DNA from: Shinisaurus crocodilurus
Taxonomy: Eukaryota; Chordata; Lepidosauria; Squamata; Shinisauridae
Direction: 5' to 3'
Length of the DNA: 64,000 nucleotides
NCBI GenBank assembly: GCA_021292165.1
Contig: CM037877.1
Coordinates: 26,920,197-26,984,196, forward strand
In this document: positions 11,480 through 22,409 of the stretch, one piece after another
How positions within the stretch are numbered: the stretch's first letter is position 1
Layout: the number at the start of each line of letters is the position of its first letter
Made by a program: the position numbers and the translations under genes
Notes under the pieces: generated by a model
Told to the model about the DNA's origin: nothing
Seen by the model: the letters and a program-made list of their open reading frames with translations, nothing else
Databases searched by the model: none

Positions 11480-11948
11480 AATCTGGCTGTCAAGCTGGAC
11501 TTCCCAATCTCCCCCACTCACCCAAAAATGGGGTAAAGGGACAAAAAGCCACTGCTAGCTGCAAACAGCTCGCAATCATGGCGGGGAGGGCTACAAGCCA
11601 GTGCCAGCTGCCCCCAAGTGCTGCTTGGGCACTTGTGGGGCAGCTGGCACCAGGAGGTGCCCAGGAAAGCTTGATAAGAGCAGCAAGGGGGTTCGCTGCT
11701 CTTGACAAGTGGGTCTCTAGCTGATTCCTGGTACCCACGTTGGGGTCTGTCACCCGGGTTTGGATGACACAACATCCCATCGTGGGTGCAACAAACCCTA
11801 CAACAACTCATGGATTGTCAGGGTGGCTTCTTGTTGCCCTCAAGCAAGCCACCCTGCGGGAATCGGTCTGGGTTCGTATAACACGGCAATCCGCCATGGC
11901 TTATCATCCACAATGGGCTGTCGTGTCATGCAAACCCAGTAAGTGTCT
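11480..11948. mobile_element. Inverted-repeat DNA element, GGGTTC family, copy B
   Basis: It shares with the copy at 1-247 the stretch from GCTGCTCTTG to CGTGTCATGCAAACCCAG, and with 50340-51062 the upstream CTTGACAAG region. Internal GCCACCCTG inverted repeats. Non-coding. Confidence 0.6.
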
Positions 11949-12654
11949 GGACTGCTGAGGCAAATATCTGTAAGAGTTCTGAGAAGAGGTGTGCTATTCA
12001 CCTGCCTTTTATTTCTTTCAAAACTCTTAACTTTTTGTTCTAATTTGGGTTATAATAACCCTTCCCTTTCTTTTACGTTGTTGTTGTAGTAGTTGTTGTC
12101 TTAATAAATTGTTGATATTACTAAAAATATATATTAAATAATTTCTTTTTGTTGTCCCCGGGTCTTCAGTGCTTTTTCCTCTATACAAAGTATTCCCTTT
12201 GTGCTAGGTATTCCATTACCAAAATTCCCGTTGCCAAGTTCACACTTGTGTGCTCTTAGACATGACAGCAGGGTGAAGTAACCCTCTTGCTGCACATCTT
12301 GATATATGAGATCTGTGTAACCTGGTCGGGCGAATATACCCCTGGTGTGCTATGACTGGCTGAAGAATTGGTCAGAATCCTGTCTTTTCACTATGGCTGT
12401 TGTTTGTGGCCCTCCATTGACTCCAATGAACATGTACTCATATACGCCACCTCTTTTGCAAGTGTGACATATACCATTGTCAGGAAGAGAACCATTGTCT
12501 GAGGATTCTACCTAACTTCCACTCCTTCCTCACCATGGCCCCAACTCTGCCTGGTTTTTTGCCTTGCATTGACAGAATCGCATGTAAAGGCACACTGGCT
12601 CACCCCAGTACAATAGCATTACCTCCACTGGGTGTAACTCAAAGAGAGAATCAC
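11949..12654. other. Unassigned intergenic DNA
   Basis: AT-rich at 12060-12150; no gene or classified repeat recognised. Confidence 0.4.
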
Positions 12655-12716
12655 TCTGATGCAGTGTAATGTCTACTCAGAAGCAAGTCCCATTGAAGTC
12701 AATGTGATGGATTACT
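12655..12716. repeat. Fragment of AAGTCCCATTGAA dispersed repeat
   Basis: TCTACTCAGAAGCAAGTCCC followed by ATTGAAGTCAATG, a short motif that recurs at 21484, 35465, 39515 and 60345. Confidence 0.6.
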
Positions 12717-12726
12717 CCCAACTACA

Positions 12727-13052
12727 GAGCTTTTCTACATGAGGCTGTTAATCCACCGTATCTACTTTCATTTTTGCTGCAGGATTGAGATCCGAGTACT
12801 ACATGAGGAGCGTTTCCTTTCCAGCTTTTCTGTTACATAACCTCTAGGTGCCACTGTGGTATATGGAATAGCACAATTATACAAGTGAAAAAAGTGTTTC
12901 TTTTCATTTTTACAAATAAATAGTGCATTTCCCTGGCTCTAAAAAAAGCTTGCCCAAAGTGCTGTTTAGACACAAAAGTGAAATCAGAGGGTCATGACAA
13001 TCGTGAGTAGGGGATGACGAGCACATGATAAAAGCCTGGTGTAGAAAAGCTC
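12727..13052. mobile_element. Inverted-repeat element, GAGCTTTTCTACA family, copy 1
   Basis: Left end GAGCTTTTCTACATGAGG; right end GGTGTAGAAAAGCTC. The body shares CACTGTGGTATA..AGCACAATTATACAAGTG-type sequence with the copy at 24060 (inverted). 326 bp, non-coding. No clear target-site duplication seen. Confidence 0.72.
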
Positions 13053-14639
13053 TAAGTGTGTACAGGATTGCAGGCCAAGTCTCTTAATTTAAATGAATGT
13101 ACATTTCTCCTCTGCTAATAGACAGGGTTCATGAAAGAGAAGTGTTGAAAAGCATAGTTTAATTATATTTATTATACATTTCAAGTTTTAATTGTTATTT
13201 TTGAATTTATTTTAAATGTTTGTATACTGCCCAATAATAAATGTTTTCTGGTTGGTAAACTATAAAATTAAAACCATAAAAAATAATACAACAAGCAAAA
13301 AAATCGAACAGAATAAAACCAAGCACAGTATAAAACTCAAATGAATAAAACCAGCTGCAGCAAAACACAAATATAGCAGAACTGAAAGCACTAAAACATC
13401 CTTTCCTAGGTTGGTTCCCTCCAGATGTTGCTGGACTACAGCTCCCATGATCCCTCAGCTAGAATGGCTGTATTGAAAGGTCTTTAGAATTACAATACCT
13501 GGGGAAATGCAAATAATAAAACATAAAATTAAAAAAAGGTTTTACCTGGCACCAAAAAGACTATAACATGGATGCCTTTCTGTGAGGGCATTTGTGAAGG
13601 ACCACCACTGGTCCTTTGTGTGAGTTCGGGAGTTAGCGGGTTAACCGGCATAAAAACTCCCCTTAAGCGGTTCAAGAGTGAGCTGAAGCCAACCGCATTG
13701 AAAGACACTGATGAGAGCTGAAGGCAGGCAGGCAAAGAGTTGTTTATAACACCTTTAATGGAGCGTAACTAATAGACTGATAAGGAATTTCACAGTCAAC
13801 ACAGAGCAGTCTATAAAACTTAATGAAGCGTAGCGCTCCAATACACATTCACCCTAAAGGAGGCTTGCAAAACGAGGCTTGCAGAAGGCCCAGATAGTAT
13901 TGACATTAAAGAACCTGAAACGTACTAGAAAGCATAGCACTACAGGTTGTTCTTTCTTGCAGCTGGTTACCGAGTCTTCTTCCACTCGGGGTTGTGAGGC
14001 TTTTGTCCCGACCGGAGTCAGAGACCAGTCCGTGCAGTCCTGCACCTTGCTTCCAACAACCACGGAGGGGGTTGGGTGTTCCTTTTTACCCCCTCCCTCG
14101 CCCCCTCCTTCCCCCCTTGATGGCAGACTGAACCGGTTCTGCCAGTAGGATTGTGGTGCCTCTGGGTGCTTGGGGGTACTTGGTAGCTCTTTGAGACTGT
14201 GCCCCTCGGATGTGCTTGTGGGTGTTTGTTTGGCAGCTCTTTGAGACTGCAGGAGGGCCATTTGGGGTAAATGCAGATGTGTGTCCCATTGGAGTAAATG
14301 CAAATGTAGCTATGCAAAAGGCCTGCTCGGAATTGTGTCTCCTTGCCTGGGGCAGGGATTATGCAGACAACGGAAAGAAAAATGTGTGAACGGCAGAAAG
14401 AAAAATGTGCTAGGTCAAGCTATGTGTGTCAGGTCAGGCTTTCTCTCCACAGCATTACACAGCCAGGGCACCACCACCAAAAAAGCCATCTTTCTGGTAG
14501 CCAGTCATTACACCTCATTTGGCAGAGGCCCCTGGAAAGGGGCCTGTGAAGATGAACTATAGAGACCAGGTAAGCATATGTGGAAGGAGGCAATCTTTCA
14601 GGTAACCTGGCCCCAAGAATTCTCAGGCATATGGATCTA
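13053..14639. other. Unassigned intergenic DNA
   Basis: 13140-13340 looks like an antisense LINE 3' UTR (TTGTATACTGCCCAATAATAAA). 13405-13470 is a fragment of the CAGCCTTCCCC element (CCAGATGTTGCTGGACTACA). The 149-codon minus-strand frame at 14303-13854 is low-complexity and unassigned. Confidence 0.45.
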
Positions 14640-14825
14640 TGGCCAAAGTCAATTTTTGTCATGATGGGCCACTTCAAGGCCCATCTCTCTCATGGTTCTT
14701 TATCTTTAAACTGGACTTGGGCTGGGCATCCCTTCACATAGAGGGAACCTTCAGACTAGAGGACAGTCCTCTGGCAGCCCTTCAAACAGAGGACTGTCCT
14801 CTGTGAATGAGGACACATGGCCAGA
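14640..14825 (+). repeat. Dispersed repeat family F, partial copy
   Basis: It shares TTCTTTATCTTTAAACTGGA, then CAAACAGAGGACTGTCCTCT and GAGGACACATGGCC, with copies at 16705, 18015, 30290 (inverted) and 53828. Confidence 0.7.
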
Positions 14826-15962
14826 GAGAGGGAGAACATAGTCCTATACTACAATCCCCATATCAAAGGACTGGGGTGAGGGTTAAAGGCTTGCCTAATG
14901 CTGCCGTCTAGTGTATGTGGCTGAAGGGAAATTGAAACTAGAGGCTTCCCAGCTAAAATGCACCAGATTCATCCAGATCAAACCCCATTATCCCAAATCC
15001 AGTACGAGTGACTTGTTTACTTGACCAGATGTCCTGCTGCTCTTAAAGGTTTATATTGCCAGACAGAAGGAGTAGTGAACAAGTAGGCAACGCTTATCAT
15101 TACTGCAAAAGTAAAATGTTATCGGTTACAGCCTCAGGTCACTCCATTTTCATGTCTAACCAATGCTACATCTGCCGTCTTCCTCACTTGGAAGGCTATT
15201 CATAGCACCTTTGGCTCCGTTCTATTTGAAGGTCACATTGTTTACGCCAGTTGTGGATAAGTTGTGCTTTTCCTGAATAGAACACATTAAAAAAGAAAAT
15301 ACTTCACCCTGCAGAACATCGTTGACAAATTACATATTATCGAACACAGCTAGGGTTCATAAGTTCATAAAAATAGAGAAATAGTGCATACATAGTGGAA
15401 ATGTTTAAAAAATGTCATCGTGGGTATGATTTGCCTTGACTTATACTGCTTCTGATTTCCTGCTTCTGGTTGTATTAATTGTTAGAATCATAGACTAGAA
15501 TAGACATCAAAGTCATCTAGTCCTCCTGTCCACTGCCAATGTGGGAGATTGCTGTTGTTGTTATTCTACATAATGTAAAATCTGGCCCTAGGCCCCAGTG
15601 AAATCAGTGCTACGTTACTGGACTCAGCTGTACACTCCAGCCACCATTGTCAAGTGTCACTGAAAGAAGGGATATATTCCAAACCTAAGGAAAGACTTCT
15701 CATACAATGTAGAATGTACAATTGGCCTCTAGACTCTACAGTGTAGACAGAAGTTCCCTGTTCACCAAAAGTGTATAGCTAGCTCCTTTTCTTTTTTAAG
15801 GCAGAAGGTGGCAGGGATGACATTGTCCTTATGCTTTTGGGGCAACTGTCAAAAACAAAACAGCCAAGTCACCATGTTGTTTTTCCTGGTTGGTTGGCAA
15901 ACCCAAAAGAGGGAGGGAGAAGAAAAGCATAATGCCTTGATTGCTAGTATGATGTAGTAGAC
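14826..15962. other. Unassigned intergenic DNA
   Basis: A short CR1-like end (AATCATAGACTAGAATAGA) occurs at about 15485. No gene recognised. Confidence 0.4.
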
Positions 15963-16262
15963 AAGGGGCCAGGCTATGCCCCCGCCGATTCCTTTACATC
16001 CTGCCGATTCCCTTCTGCAAGCGGTGGGTCCTGCCGATTCTGATGTGAAAGCGGGACCCACTGCTTACACAAGGGAGATTCAGTACTTCCTAGGGGAAGC
16101 TCCGAAATGAGAGGAAACACCCTTTTTTGGAAGGAGGCAGGTCGGTGGAGCTCCCTTAAGCAAGCTCCGCTGACCTGCCTCCTTCCAGAAATAAGGGTTT
16201 TCGTTTATTTCAGGTTGCCCGGAAGGGCTAAATTGCTGTTGTGCAAGCAACAGGGTTGTATA
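15963..16262. mobile_element. Palindromic MITE, copy related to 62512-62812
   Basis: Central hairpin: GGAGCTCCCTTAAGCAAGCTCC flanked by AGGCAGGTCGGTGG and its complement, then GAAACACCC/AAGGGTTTT arms. The same central layout occurs at 62600-62740. Confidence 0.6.
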
Positions 16263-16264
16263 AG

Positions 16265-16505
16265 AGAATCGGTGGGAGTGTAAGCACCCCGTTGAATTCT
16301 GCCCTGGCAATGGTGATGACCTGGGTTCAAATTCCATGCAGCCATGGAGCTCACTGGATAACCATTGAGTCAGTCACGCTCTCTCAGCCTCACCCAACTC
16401 ACAGGATCCTTGTGATGAAAAAATGAAACAGGCACCCTGTGTGCTGCCCTGAGCTCCTTAGAGCTAGGGTGATAAAATGTTAATAATAATAATTAATTAA
16501 TTGTA
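16265..16505 (+). mobile_element. tRNA-derived SINE, diverged
   Basis: GGGTTCAAATTCC B box, body with AGTCAGTCACGCTCTCTCAGCC and CTGCCCTGAGCTCCTTAGAG, tail (TAA)n. Confidence 0.65.
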
Positions 16506-16704
16506 ACTGGAGAGTGGCCTTCATTCAGAACACATTTTACAGCCACTCTGCATCTACAGGAAGAGGATGTGCAGCTATCTTGCAATGACCCATTGCTTTT
16601 AATGGGAGATGTTTAAGCATGCAGTCCCAGGCTGTGAGATAAGCGTACTGTGTAGGCTTGGCCTAAAAAGAAAAGGAGGAAAAGAAGAAGGCAACATTCT
16701 ACTT

Positions 16705-17032
16705 AGAGTGGCCATTTGCACATTGCCAACAGAGAGGGCACGGATTTGCACAAAATTTGCACATGCTTGTGTACAAGTATAGATGCAAATTTAGAAATAT
16801 TTATTACAATTTAAATAGAAATATAATACCTCTCACCATAGTGTGGATGATTGGGTCCAGGAGACCTCTGTACCTGCTCAACCTGCTGTCTAGGTGCCAA
16901 CTTTTGATGGGCTACTTCCCAACCCCTGCACTCTCTTTGTATGTTTCTTTCTCTTTAAAATGGACTTGAACTGAACAGCCCTTCAAATAGAGGACTATCG
17001 TCTGTAAAGTAGGACACATGGCCCCTCCAAAT
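16705..17032 (+). repeat. Dispersed repeat family F, copy 2
   Basis: It shares the A/T block AATTTAAATAGAAATA, the middle TGGATGATTGGGTCCAGGAG-like segment and the end TGTAAAGTAGGACACATGGCC with 18015-18375 and 53828-54240. Confidence 0.75.
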
Positions 17033-18014
17033 TCTAATACGGAATAGGAGTCTCTCTTGGGTATAATTTTAGCAGTATCCTTGTGAAGCTCTAATTCTAC
17101 TTGGAAAATCCAGATATTTTGTTGGTGCTGGCATCCAACTCTAAACTCCTCTGGTTTCTTCTACTGGAACGCTATCTATACAGTGTAGAATTTCAGGCAT
17201 GAATTGTCAATGTTCTCTAGGCCTCCTTATGGTTATAAAGCCATGAACATTAGAAAGCTGGAAAATATAAACAGATTTCCTAAATAGAATCGACCAAGGA
17301 TTTTAACTTTGCCAAGACAAACATGTACTCCTAAAGCTGGCAAAGAGTGCTTGGGTTTCCTCTGGAGGAAAGGAAAGAATGTTTGAAATGTATTCTATAA
17401 GGAAGAGCTATAAAGACGTTAGGGGAAGCGGCATGGGAAGCCAAGTGAAATCCAAAATAAAAATCAAGAAAAGAAAACTAAAAATAGCCTGGAGGAAAAT
17501 GTGTCACAGCTACAAGGACCCTCTTGCATTCTCCTTTTCCATTGTACTGCAGTTTCCAGGAACATGCTAATATTGTTTTTGGATTTCAATAGCTTTCCAG
17601 TTTGGTTTGTTGTTGTTGTTGTTGTTCCAAAATAGATCTTTATCACATGAGAGTACAGAATGCTTTGATATTAATTTCAGTCCATTTGTCCATTCTGAAA
17701 GTTCATTTCCTATGAGGCTGAAGAACACAGAGCTCTTCAAGAATTACATCGTTTTGAAAATAAAAAGGAAATCAAGGTTTATTTTCCTAATGGTCTTACT
17801 ATGTTAGTGTTGATTGTCAACGAAATGAAGAGGCTTCCATAGGTCCTATTAGAGGCTTCCATAGGTCCTGTTTATTTAATTAAGAATTCCCCATTGTTCC
17901 TGCACATAGCCTCTAAGGTGACTCACAACATTAAAACACTGTGAATAAAACAATTGACAAATAAATGATATTACACCTAAAAATTATTGGTGTACAACTC
18001 TCTGTGCAGCCTGG
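17033..18014. other. Unassigned intergenic DNA
   Basis: Contains a short (TTG)n at 17607-17627. No gene recognised. Confidence 0.4.
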
Positions 18015-18375
18015 GGGTTGGGGTTGGTGGTAAGGTGGCCGCTAATGAATTGCCAAACAAGAGGAAATGCATCACCAAAAGGAGGACACAAATTTGCATA
18101 TGCTAATCTATATGTGTACAGGCAAATTTAGAAATAATTATTAAAATTTAAATAGAAATACAGTAAATCTTCTTACCATAATGTGGAAGACTGTGACCAG
18201 GTGACCGGAGTGCCTGCCTGTTCGGTCTGCTCTCTAGGTGCTAACTATTGATGGGCGGCCATCCTTACAGCTCTTTATCTTTAAACTGGAATTGGATAGG
18301 ATAGTCCTTCAAATAGAAGATGCCTTCAAATAGAGAATGGTCCTGTGTAAAAGAGGACACCTGGCTACTCTGGCA
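18015..18375 (+). repeat. Dispersed repeat family F, copy 3
   Basis: A fuller copy: it starts GGTAAGGTGGCCGCTAATGA and ends AAAAGAGGACACCTGGC. The inverted copy is at 30290-30655. Confidence 0.78.
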
Positions 18376-18491
18376 TAGTCTCCAATTGCCCCCCAAATGC
18401 CGGGACCATCACAAAAACCCTTAAGCCATCAGGGCTTCTCACTTGCCATGCAGAGTCCCGAATTCCCCTGTTTCCCGGCAACTGCAAGCTT

Positions 18492-18570
18492 CTTAAAGGG
18501 GCCATGGGCAAAATTGCAGCTAAGCTTGCAGTTTTAGCTTAGTTGCAATTTTGCCCATGGCCCCTTTAAG
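18492..18570. repeat. Near-perfect 35-bp inverted repeat
   Basis: CTTAAAGGGGCCATGGGCAA followed by AATTGCAGCTAAGC, a short loop, then the complement ending GCCCCTTTAAG. Confidence 0.85.
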
Positions 18571-18639
18571 ATAGCTCTGCTTAGGCTCGAACAGCAGGGA
18601 GGGAATAGATGCTGCTAAGCTGGGAGGGCCAGGCAAGGA

Positions 18640-18683
18640 TGTGTGTGTGCGTGCATGCGTGCACACGCGTGCGCACGCATGCT
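18640..18683. repeat. Alternating purine-pyrimidine tract
   Basis: TGTGTGTGCGTGCATGCGTG then CACACGCGTGCGCACGCATGC; potential Z-DNA. Confidence 0.85.
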
Positions 18684-20229
18684 ATACCTGCTGCTTCTGC
18701 TGCATGTTGCTGTGGGAAAGGGATTAGCTGGGTGAAAGCCTGGACCAATGGAGAGGTGAATGAGGGAATTTATCACATGATTCCTATCTTTATATTGCCA
18801 ATGATTTTATTTCCTAACAGAGTTGACTCTGTGCCTCTAACAGGTGAGGTTACAGTGTCAGAAGGAAATGCAAGAAACTTCCCCTTCTCTCTGAAGCTCC
18901 ATGTTTGGGGGTGTGGGGTGGGTGGGTAAGTTTCACCTGTTGAATTTGTGCCAATCCTGACAATTTTCAAACAAAAAGAGATTGCCCTGCAAGCAAGCAC
19001 TGACAACCCCCCCCCCCGAAAAACACCAGATATCAACAATTAAGGGTTTAAGTAAGGTTTAAAAAGATTACAAAAGCCACTTATAAAATATTATGAAATA
19101 GTATATAATAATGTAATAATTATAATATATAAGATTTTGTGTGTTTCCTCTAATAACCTTTGTACTTGACCATGCCCTTTGGTTGCCTGGCCATACCCTT
19201 GGCCATGCATGCCCTCATGTTGCCTGGCCACACCCTCTTGATCACACCTTCATGTTGCTTAACCATACCTCTTACAAACTCTCATGTGTGTCCCTATTTT
19301 CATCTGTGAAATGTTGGAGGGTATGCTCTAGCTGGAGGGGCTGCAGTGAGGAGGAGGGGGCAGAGAGGTCCACTTCAGACAGCCTGCTTGCACTTTCTCT
19401 AGTGGAAAAGGAAGGAGGGAGGGAGAATCAGTGTGAGTTACATTTGTGTGAGTTGTGTGGTAGGTCGGTGGTTTGTATGAACAGGGTGTGAGGAAATGGG
19501 CAGGGCCATCCCAAGACATTTTTCTGCCTTGCTTGGGCAAAGAGCAAGATGGCGCCCCCCACATTCCATGTACAGAAGCCATCTAGCTGTCAGTTGAATC
19601 TTACTTCAAGACCGGCAATGTGTCAGCATCCTCCACCGCTCCTGAGGGCAGCAGGCTAGTTTAGGGTGTGCAGGGCAGGAAGGGCCGGCTCAGTTAGGGG
19701 TGGGCGAGTTGGGCGGTCACCCGGGGCACTGAGCTGAGGGGGGCGCCAAGCTGAGCTCAGTGGCTGTGTGTGTTTTTAATGTACGGTTGCAGTGAGCGAG
19801 GGTGGCAAAAAGCTGGTGTCTGTAACCTTTTTCTCAAGGTTCAACGTGCTTAGCTTTAAAGCACATTTCTTTCTCAATTTCCACGTTGATGTCATTTGCG
19901 CTAGGTAAAGATCTGTGGAGCCCAGCTTTACTTCGAGGCAATGTTACCGAGCACTTTGCGTTTCAGCCGTCAGCTGTAAGAGGTCAGCTGATGAATAATC
20001 CCCTTTTTATTTATACTTTTTCTTTATTATTTTTAAAGATAAAAATAATGGATGTTCTAAAATAAGGAATGCTTACCAAAAGATAGGAATTGCTACAAAA
20101 CAAAAACCAGTAAAAGTAAAGTAAAACCTGTGATAGTTCAGAATGTGGCTTTTGAGCTGCGGTTTGTGCAAACTGTAGCACAGTGACTGAGAATCAAGGT
20201 TTTAAGCAATGTCATTCTTGATGGATAGG
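18684..20229. other. Unassigned intergenic DNA
   Basis: 19160-19280 has three to four degenerate copies of a GTTGCCTGGCCATACCC unit. 19675-19760 is a fragment of an AGGGCCGGC repeat. No gene recognised. Confidence 0.45.
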
Positions 20230-20742
20230 ATAGCAATATTGATTGATTATTGATTGATTGATTTTGGTCACAGACCAGTAAAACACAACACAAAGGTAAT
20301 AAAACATAACAATAAAATACATAGAAACACCACATCAGTAAAAACAAATAATTAAAATACTTAAAATGCTTAAAATAGATAAAATCATCAAGTACACCAA
20401 GGGATCAAAGCCTAAAACTAAGTTATTGCTATTCATTGATACCCTCTAATCTCAATTTAGTATATTTATAGCAGCTGCACAGAAGCTTGCCACTTTTATC
20501 ATGACTTTTGGGTCATGATCTGACAATAAATGTGCTAGGTGTTGTTCATTCGCTCTCCCCGGGAACCATTGTATAATGGGGGTTATAACTGAGTGACACA
20601 AATCCTGATAGAAACTGCAATATAGCAAGACGTGCCCTGCTGTTTCCACTCCCCCCCCTCCCACAAGGGCATACCCGTTCCTGATACGGTCTCCCTCTAA
20701 ATCTGCCATCCAGTAAGGCAGAAGGCAATACATTCAATCTTA
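20230..20742 (-). mobile_element. LINE end: C-terminal CxC...HxxxxC region plus tail
   Basis: The minus-strand frames from 20737 read ALLDGRFRGRPYQERVCPCG, then (frameshifted) ETAGHVLLYCSFYQDLCHSV. This is a Cys/His end like those of several non-LTR retrotransposons. Then 3' UTR and an (ATCA)n-like tail near 20235. The clade is uncertain. It abuts the hAT pseudogene. Confidence 0.6.
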
Positions 20743-21245
20743 GGACAGCAAGTTATGTGAGCCTCACATCCACCATAGTAGATTGCAAGTACGTTTTGAT
20801 GAGAAGCTACACTTTTGAGAAGCTACGCTCACCGCTGGCAACTGTAACTGGAAGTGTCCGGAGAATTCGTAATGACATCAGTCATTTTGGTATCATGGAT
20901 GTACTGCAGGGCATCTCATGGTGAGCCTTTTCCAGGAGGTAGAATGCAACAGAGAAGGCCCAGCTCAACACAAAGATCTGCACCATCGATGTTGGAGTGG
21001 TTGCCATCGGTGAGGGCTCTGTGTAGATCCATACAGTTGATGGTAAGTGTCTCTTCTGGTAGCTTTTCAAGGTTGTACAAGAATCCCCATGTACTCCTGC
21101 GAGATTCAAGCTGCTCAAATCACTCTTCAGTTGAAACACAAGCAGTGTCAACAAGAGCATAGAAAAACTCCCATTTGAAGTTTTCTTCTGGACTACTGCA
21201 CTCCTCCTTGTGAATCTGACCCTCAAACTGCCTCTTCTTGCAGCA
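20743..21245 (-). pseudogene. hAT-superfamily transposase remnant (ZMYM/DUF4371-like)
   Basis: Read on the minus strand from about 21240. A frame gives CCKKRQFEGQIHKEECSS, then EEFYALVDTA-like sequence, RSTWGFLYNLEKLPEETLTI, MDLHRALTDG, IDGADLCVELGLL and DALQYIHDTK. A shifted frame continues TLPVTVASGERSFSKV, LLIKTYLQSTM and RLT..LAVL, the hATC dimerisation block that ends these proteins. Several stops and at least one frameshift show it is dead. Only the C-terminal third is present. The nearby LINE end abuts it. The 212-codon frame 21520-20882 is a different, spurious frame. Confidence 0.75.
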
Positions 21246-21483
21246 CTTATGGGGGAGGGGGCTCCTTGAAAGTGGCATCTGCCCCCTCCAGCATCAACCA
21301 CTTGTGATAGACACCTCAGTCTACCTAATGACATGGCCATGCCATTCCAAATCGGTATGCTTGTGTGGGGTGCACAAAGAGCAAATGCACAAGTGGCAGA
21401 ATGTAGGGGTTGTGACTTACTGTTGGGAAAGGTGCAGAGGACTGAGAAGGCAGCGCCATCACAAAAGTGATCCACAGTTAAAT

Positions 21484-21735
21484 GTGCAGCACAATTCTGT
21501 GCGCGATTACTCAAAAGCAAGTCCCGCTGTGTTCATTAAGGCCAGGTAAATGCACACAGGATTGCAACCTGACTAATATGGGTGTATAAATGGGGTATGT
21601 GATTGCTCTGTGTTGTGAGGGGTGTGTGTTATGAGAGTAACGGCACAATTCTATGCATGTCTACTTGGAAGTAAGTCCCCACTGTATTCAATGGCATTTA
21701 CTTCCTAGTGTGAGTGTGTTAGGATTGCAGACATA
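21484..21735. repeat. AAGTAAGTCCC dispersed repeat, two fragments
   Basis: Two pieces: 21484-21565 (GCACAATTCTGTGCG, AAGCAAGTCCC, inverse end CAGGATTGCAAC) and 21640-21733 (CAATTCTATGCATGTCTACT, GGAAGTAAGTCCC, GTGTTAGGATTGCAG). Each is a degenerate inverted repeat. Confidence 0.6.
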
Positions 21736-22402
21736 GAGAATGAAGAAATATAGAGTGTGCATGTGGTTTTCCTGTGTGAATGGTTAATGGGTACAAAGCA
21801 CTGCATATTTAAAAAAAAATGTGTTTGCATTGTTGCACACTTCCACTTGTAAGTATTTTTCATTATCCTAAAATTTTAAAATTAATATTTAGCATAATCA
21901 TGTCATTCAGTTACCATTTTGTTGCAACAGATCATTTAGTCGGAGGATCCGATGGTTTCATTTTGACATCCCATGGCAAACAAAAAACATTAATATAAAC
22001 ACCCAACTAACTGCAGGTCATCCAAGAGTCTGTCAAGGAACCAGTTTCAACTTGGAAAAATCCTGTTTTCTCCAGACACAATAAAAACAGGAAATATTTA
22101 CCAAATTCCCAGGTGTCAGGAAATACTTTCAAAACATAGTGGGGATCAAAACAGACCATTTAAAGAGATACTGATGCTGTGTGCAGGTGTTAATAATAGT
22201 ATTTTCATTCAAAATATATGCTTTGGCACCCATGGGATGGATTAATCCATCCATGCTCTTTAGCACCCTATAAAAGTGCTATTCATCATGCTGACCTTCT
22301 GATGACAGCAATAAACCTGTGAGCTTTTCATACTTGTTTCATGAACTTTAAGCTATTTGTATTCAGGTTGAACTACAGCTGCTATAATTTTTTAGCCTAA
22401 AA
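21736..22402. other. Unassigned intergenic DNA
   Basis: AT-rich; no gene or classified repeat recognised. Confidence 0.4.
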
Positions 22403-22409
22403 CTTCTTT

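Noticed and set aside
13854..14317. Long overlapping minus-strand frames
   Set aside because: Compositional (Pro/Gly/Lys-rich), no motif, no supporting splice sites.
20882..21520. 212-codon minus-strand open frame
   Set aside because: The conserved hAT transposase signal lies in other frames of the same strand, so this frame is spurious.
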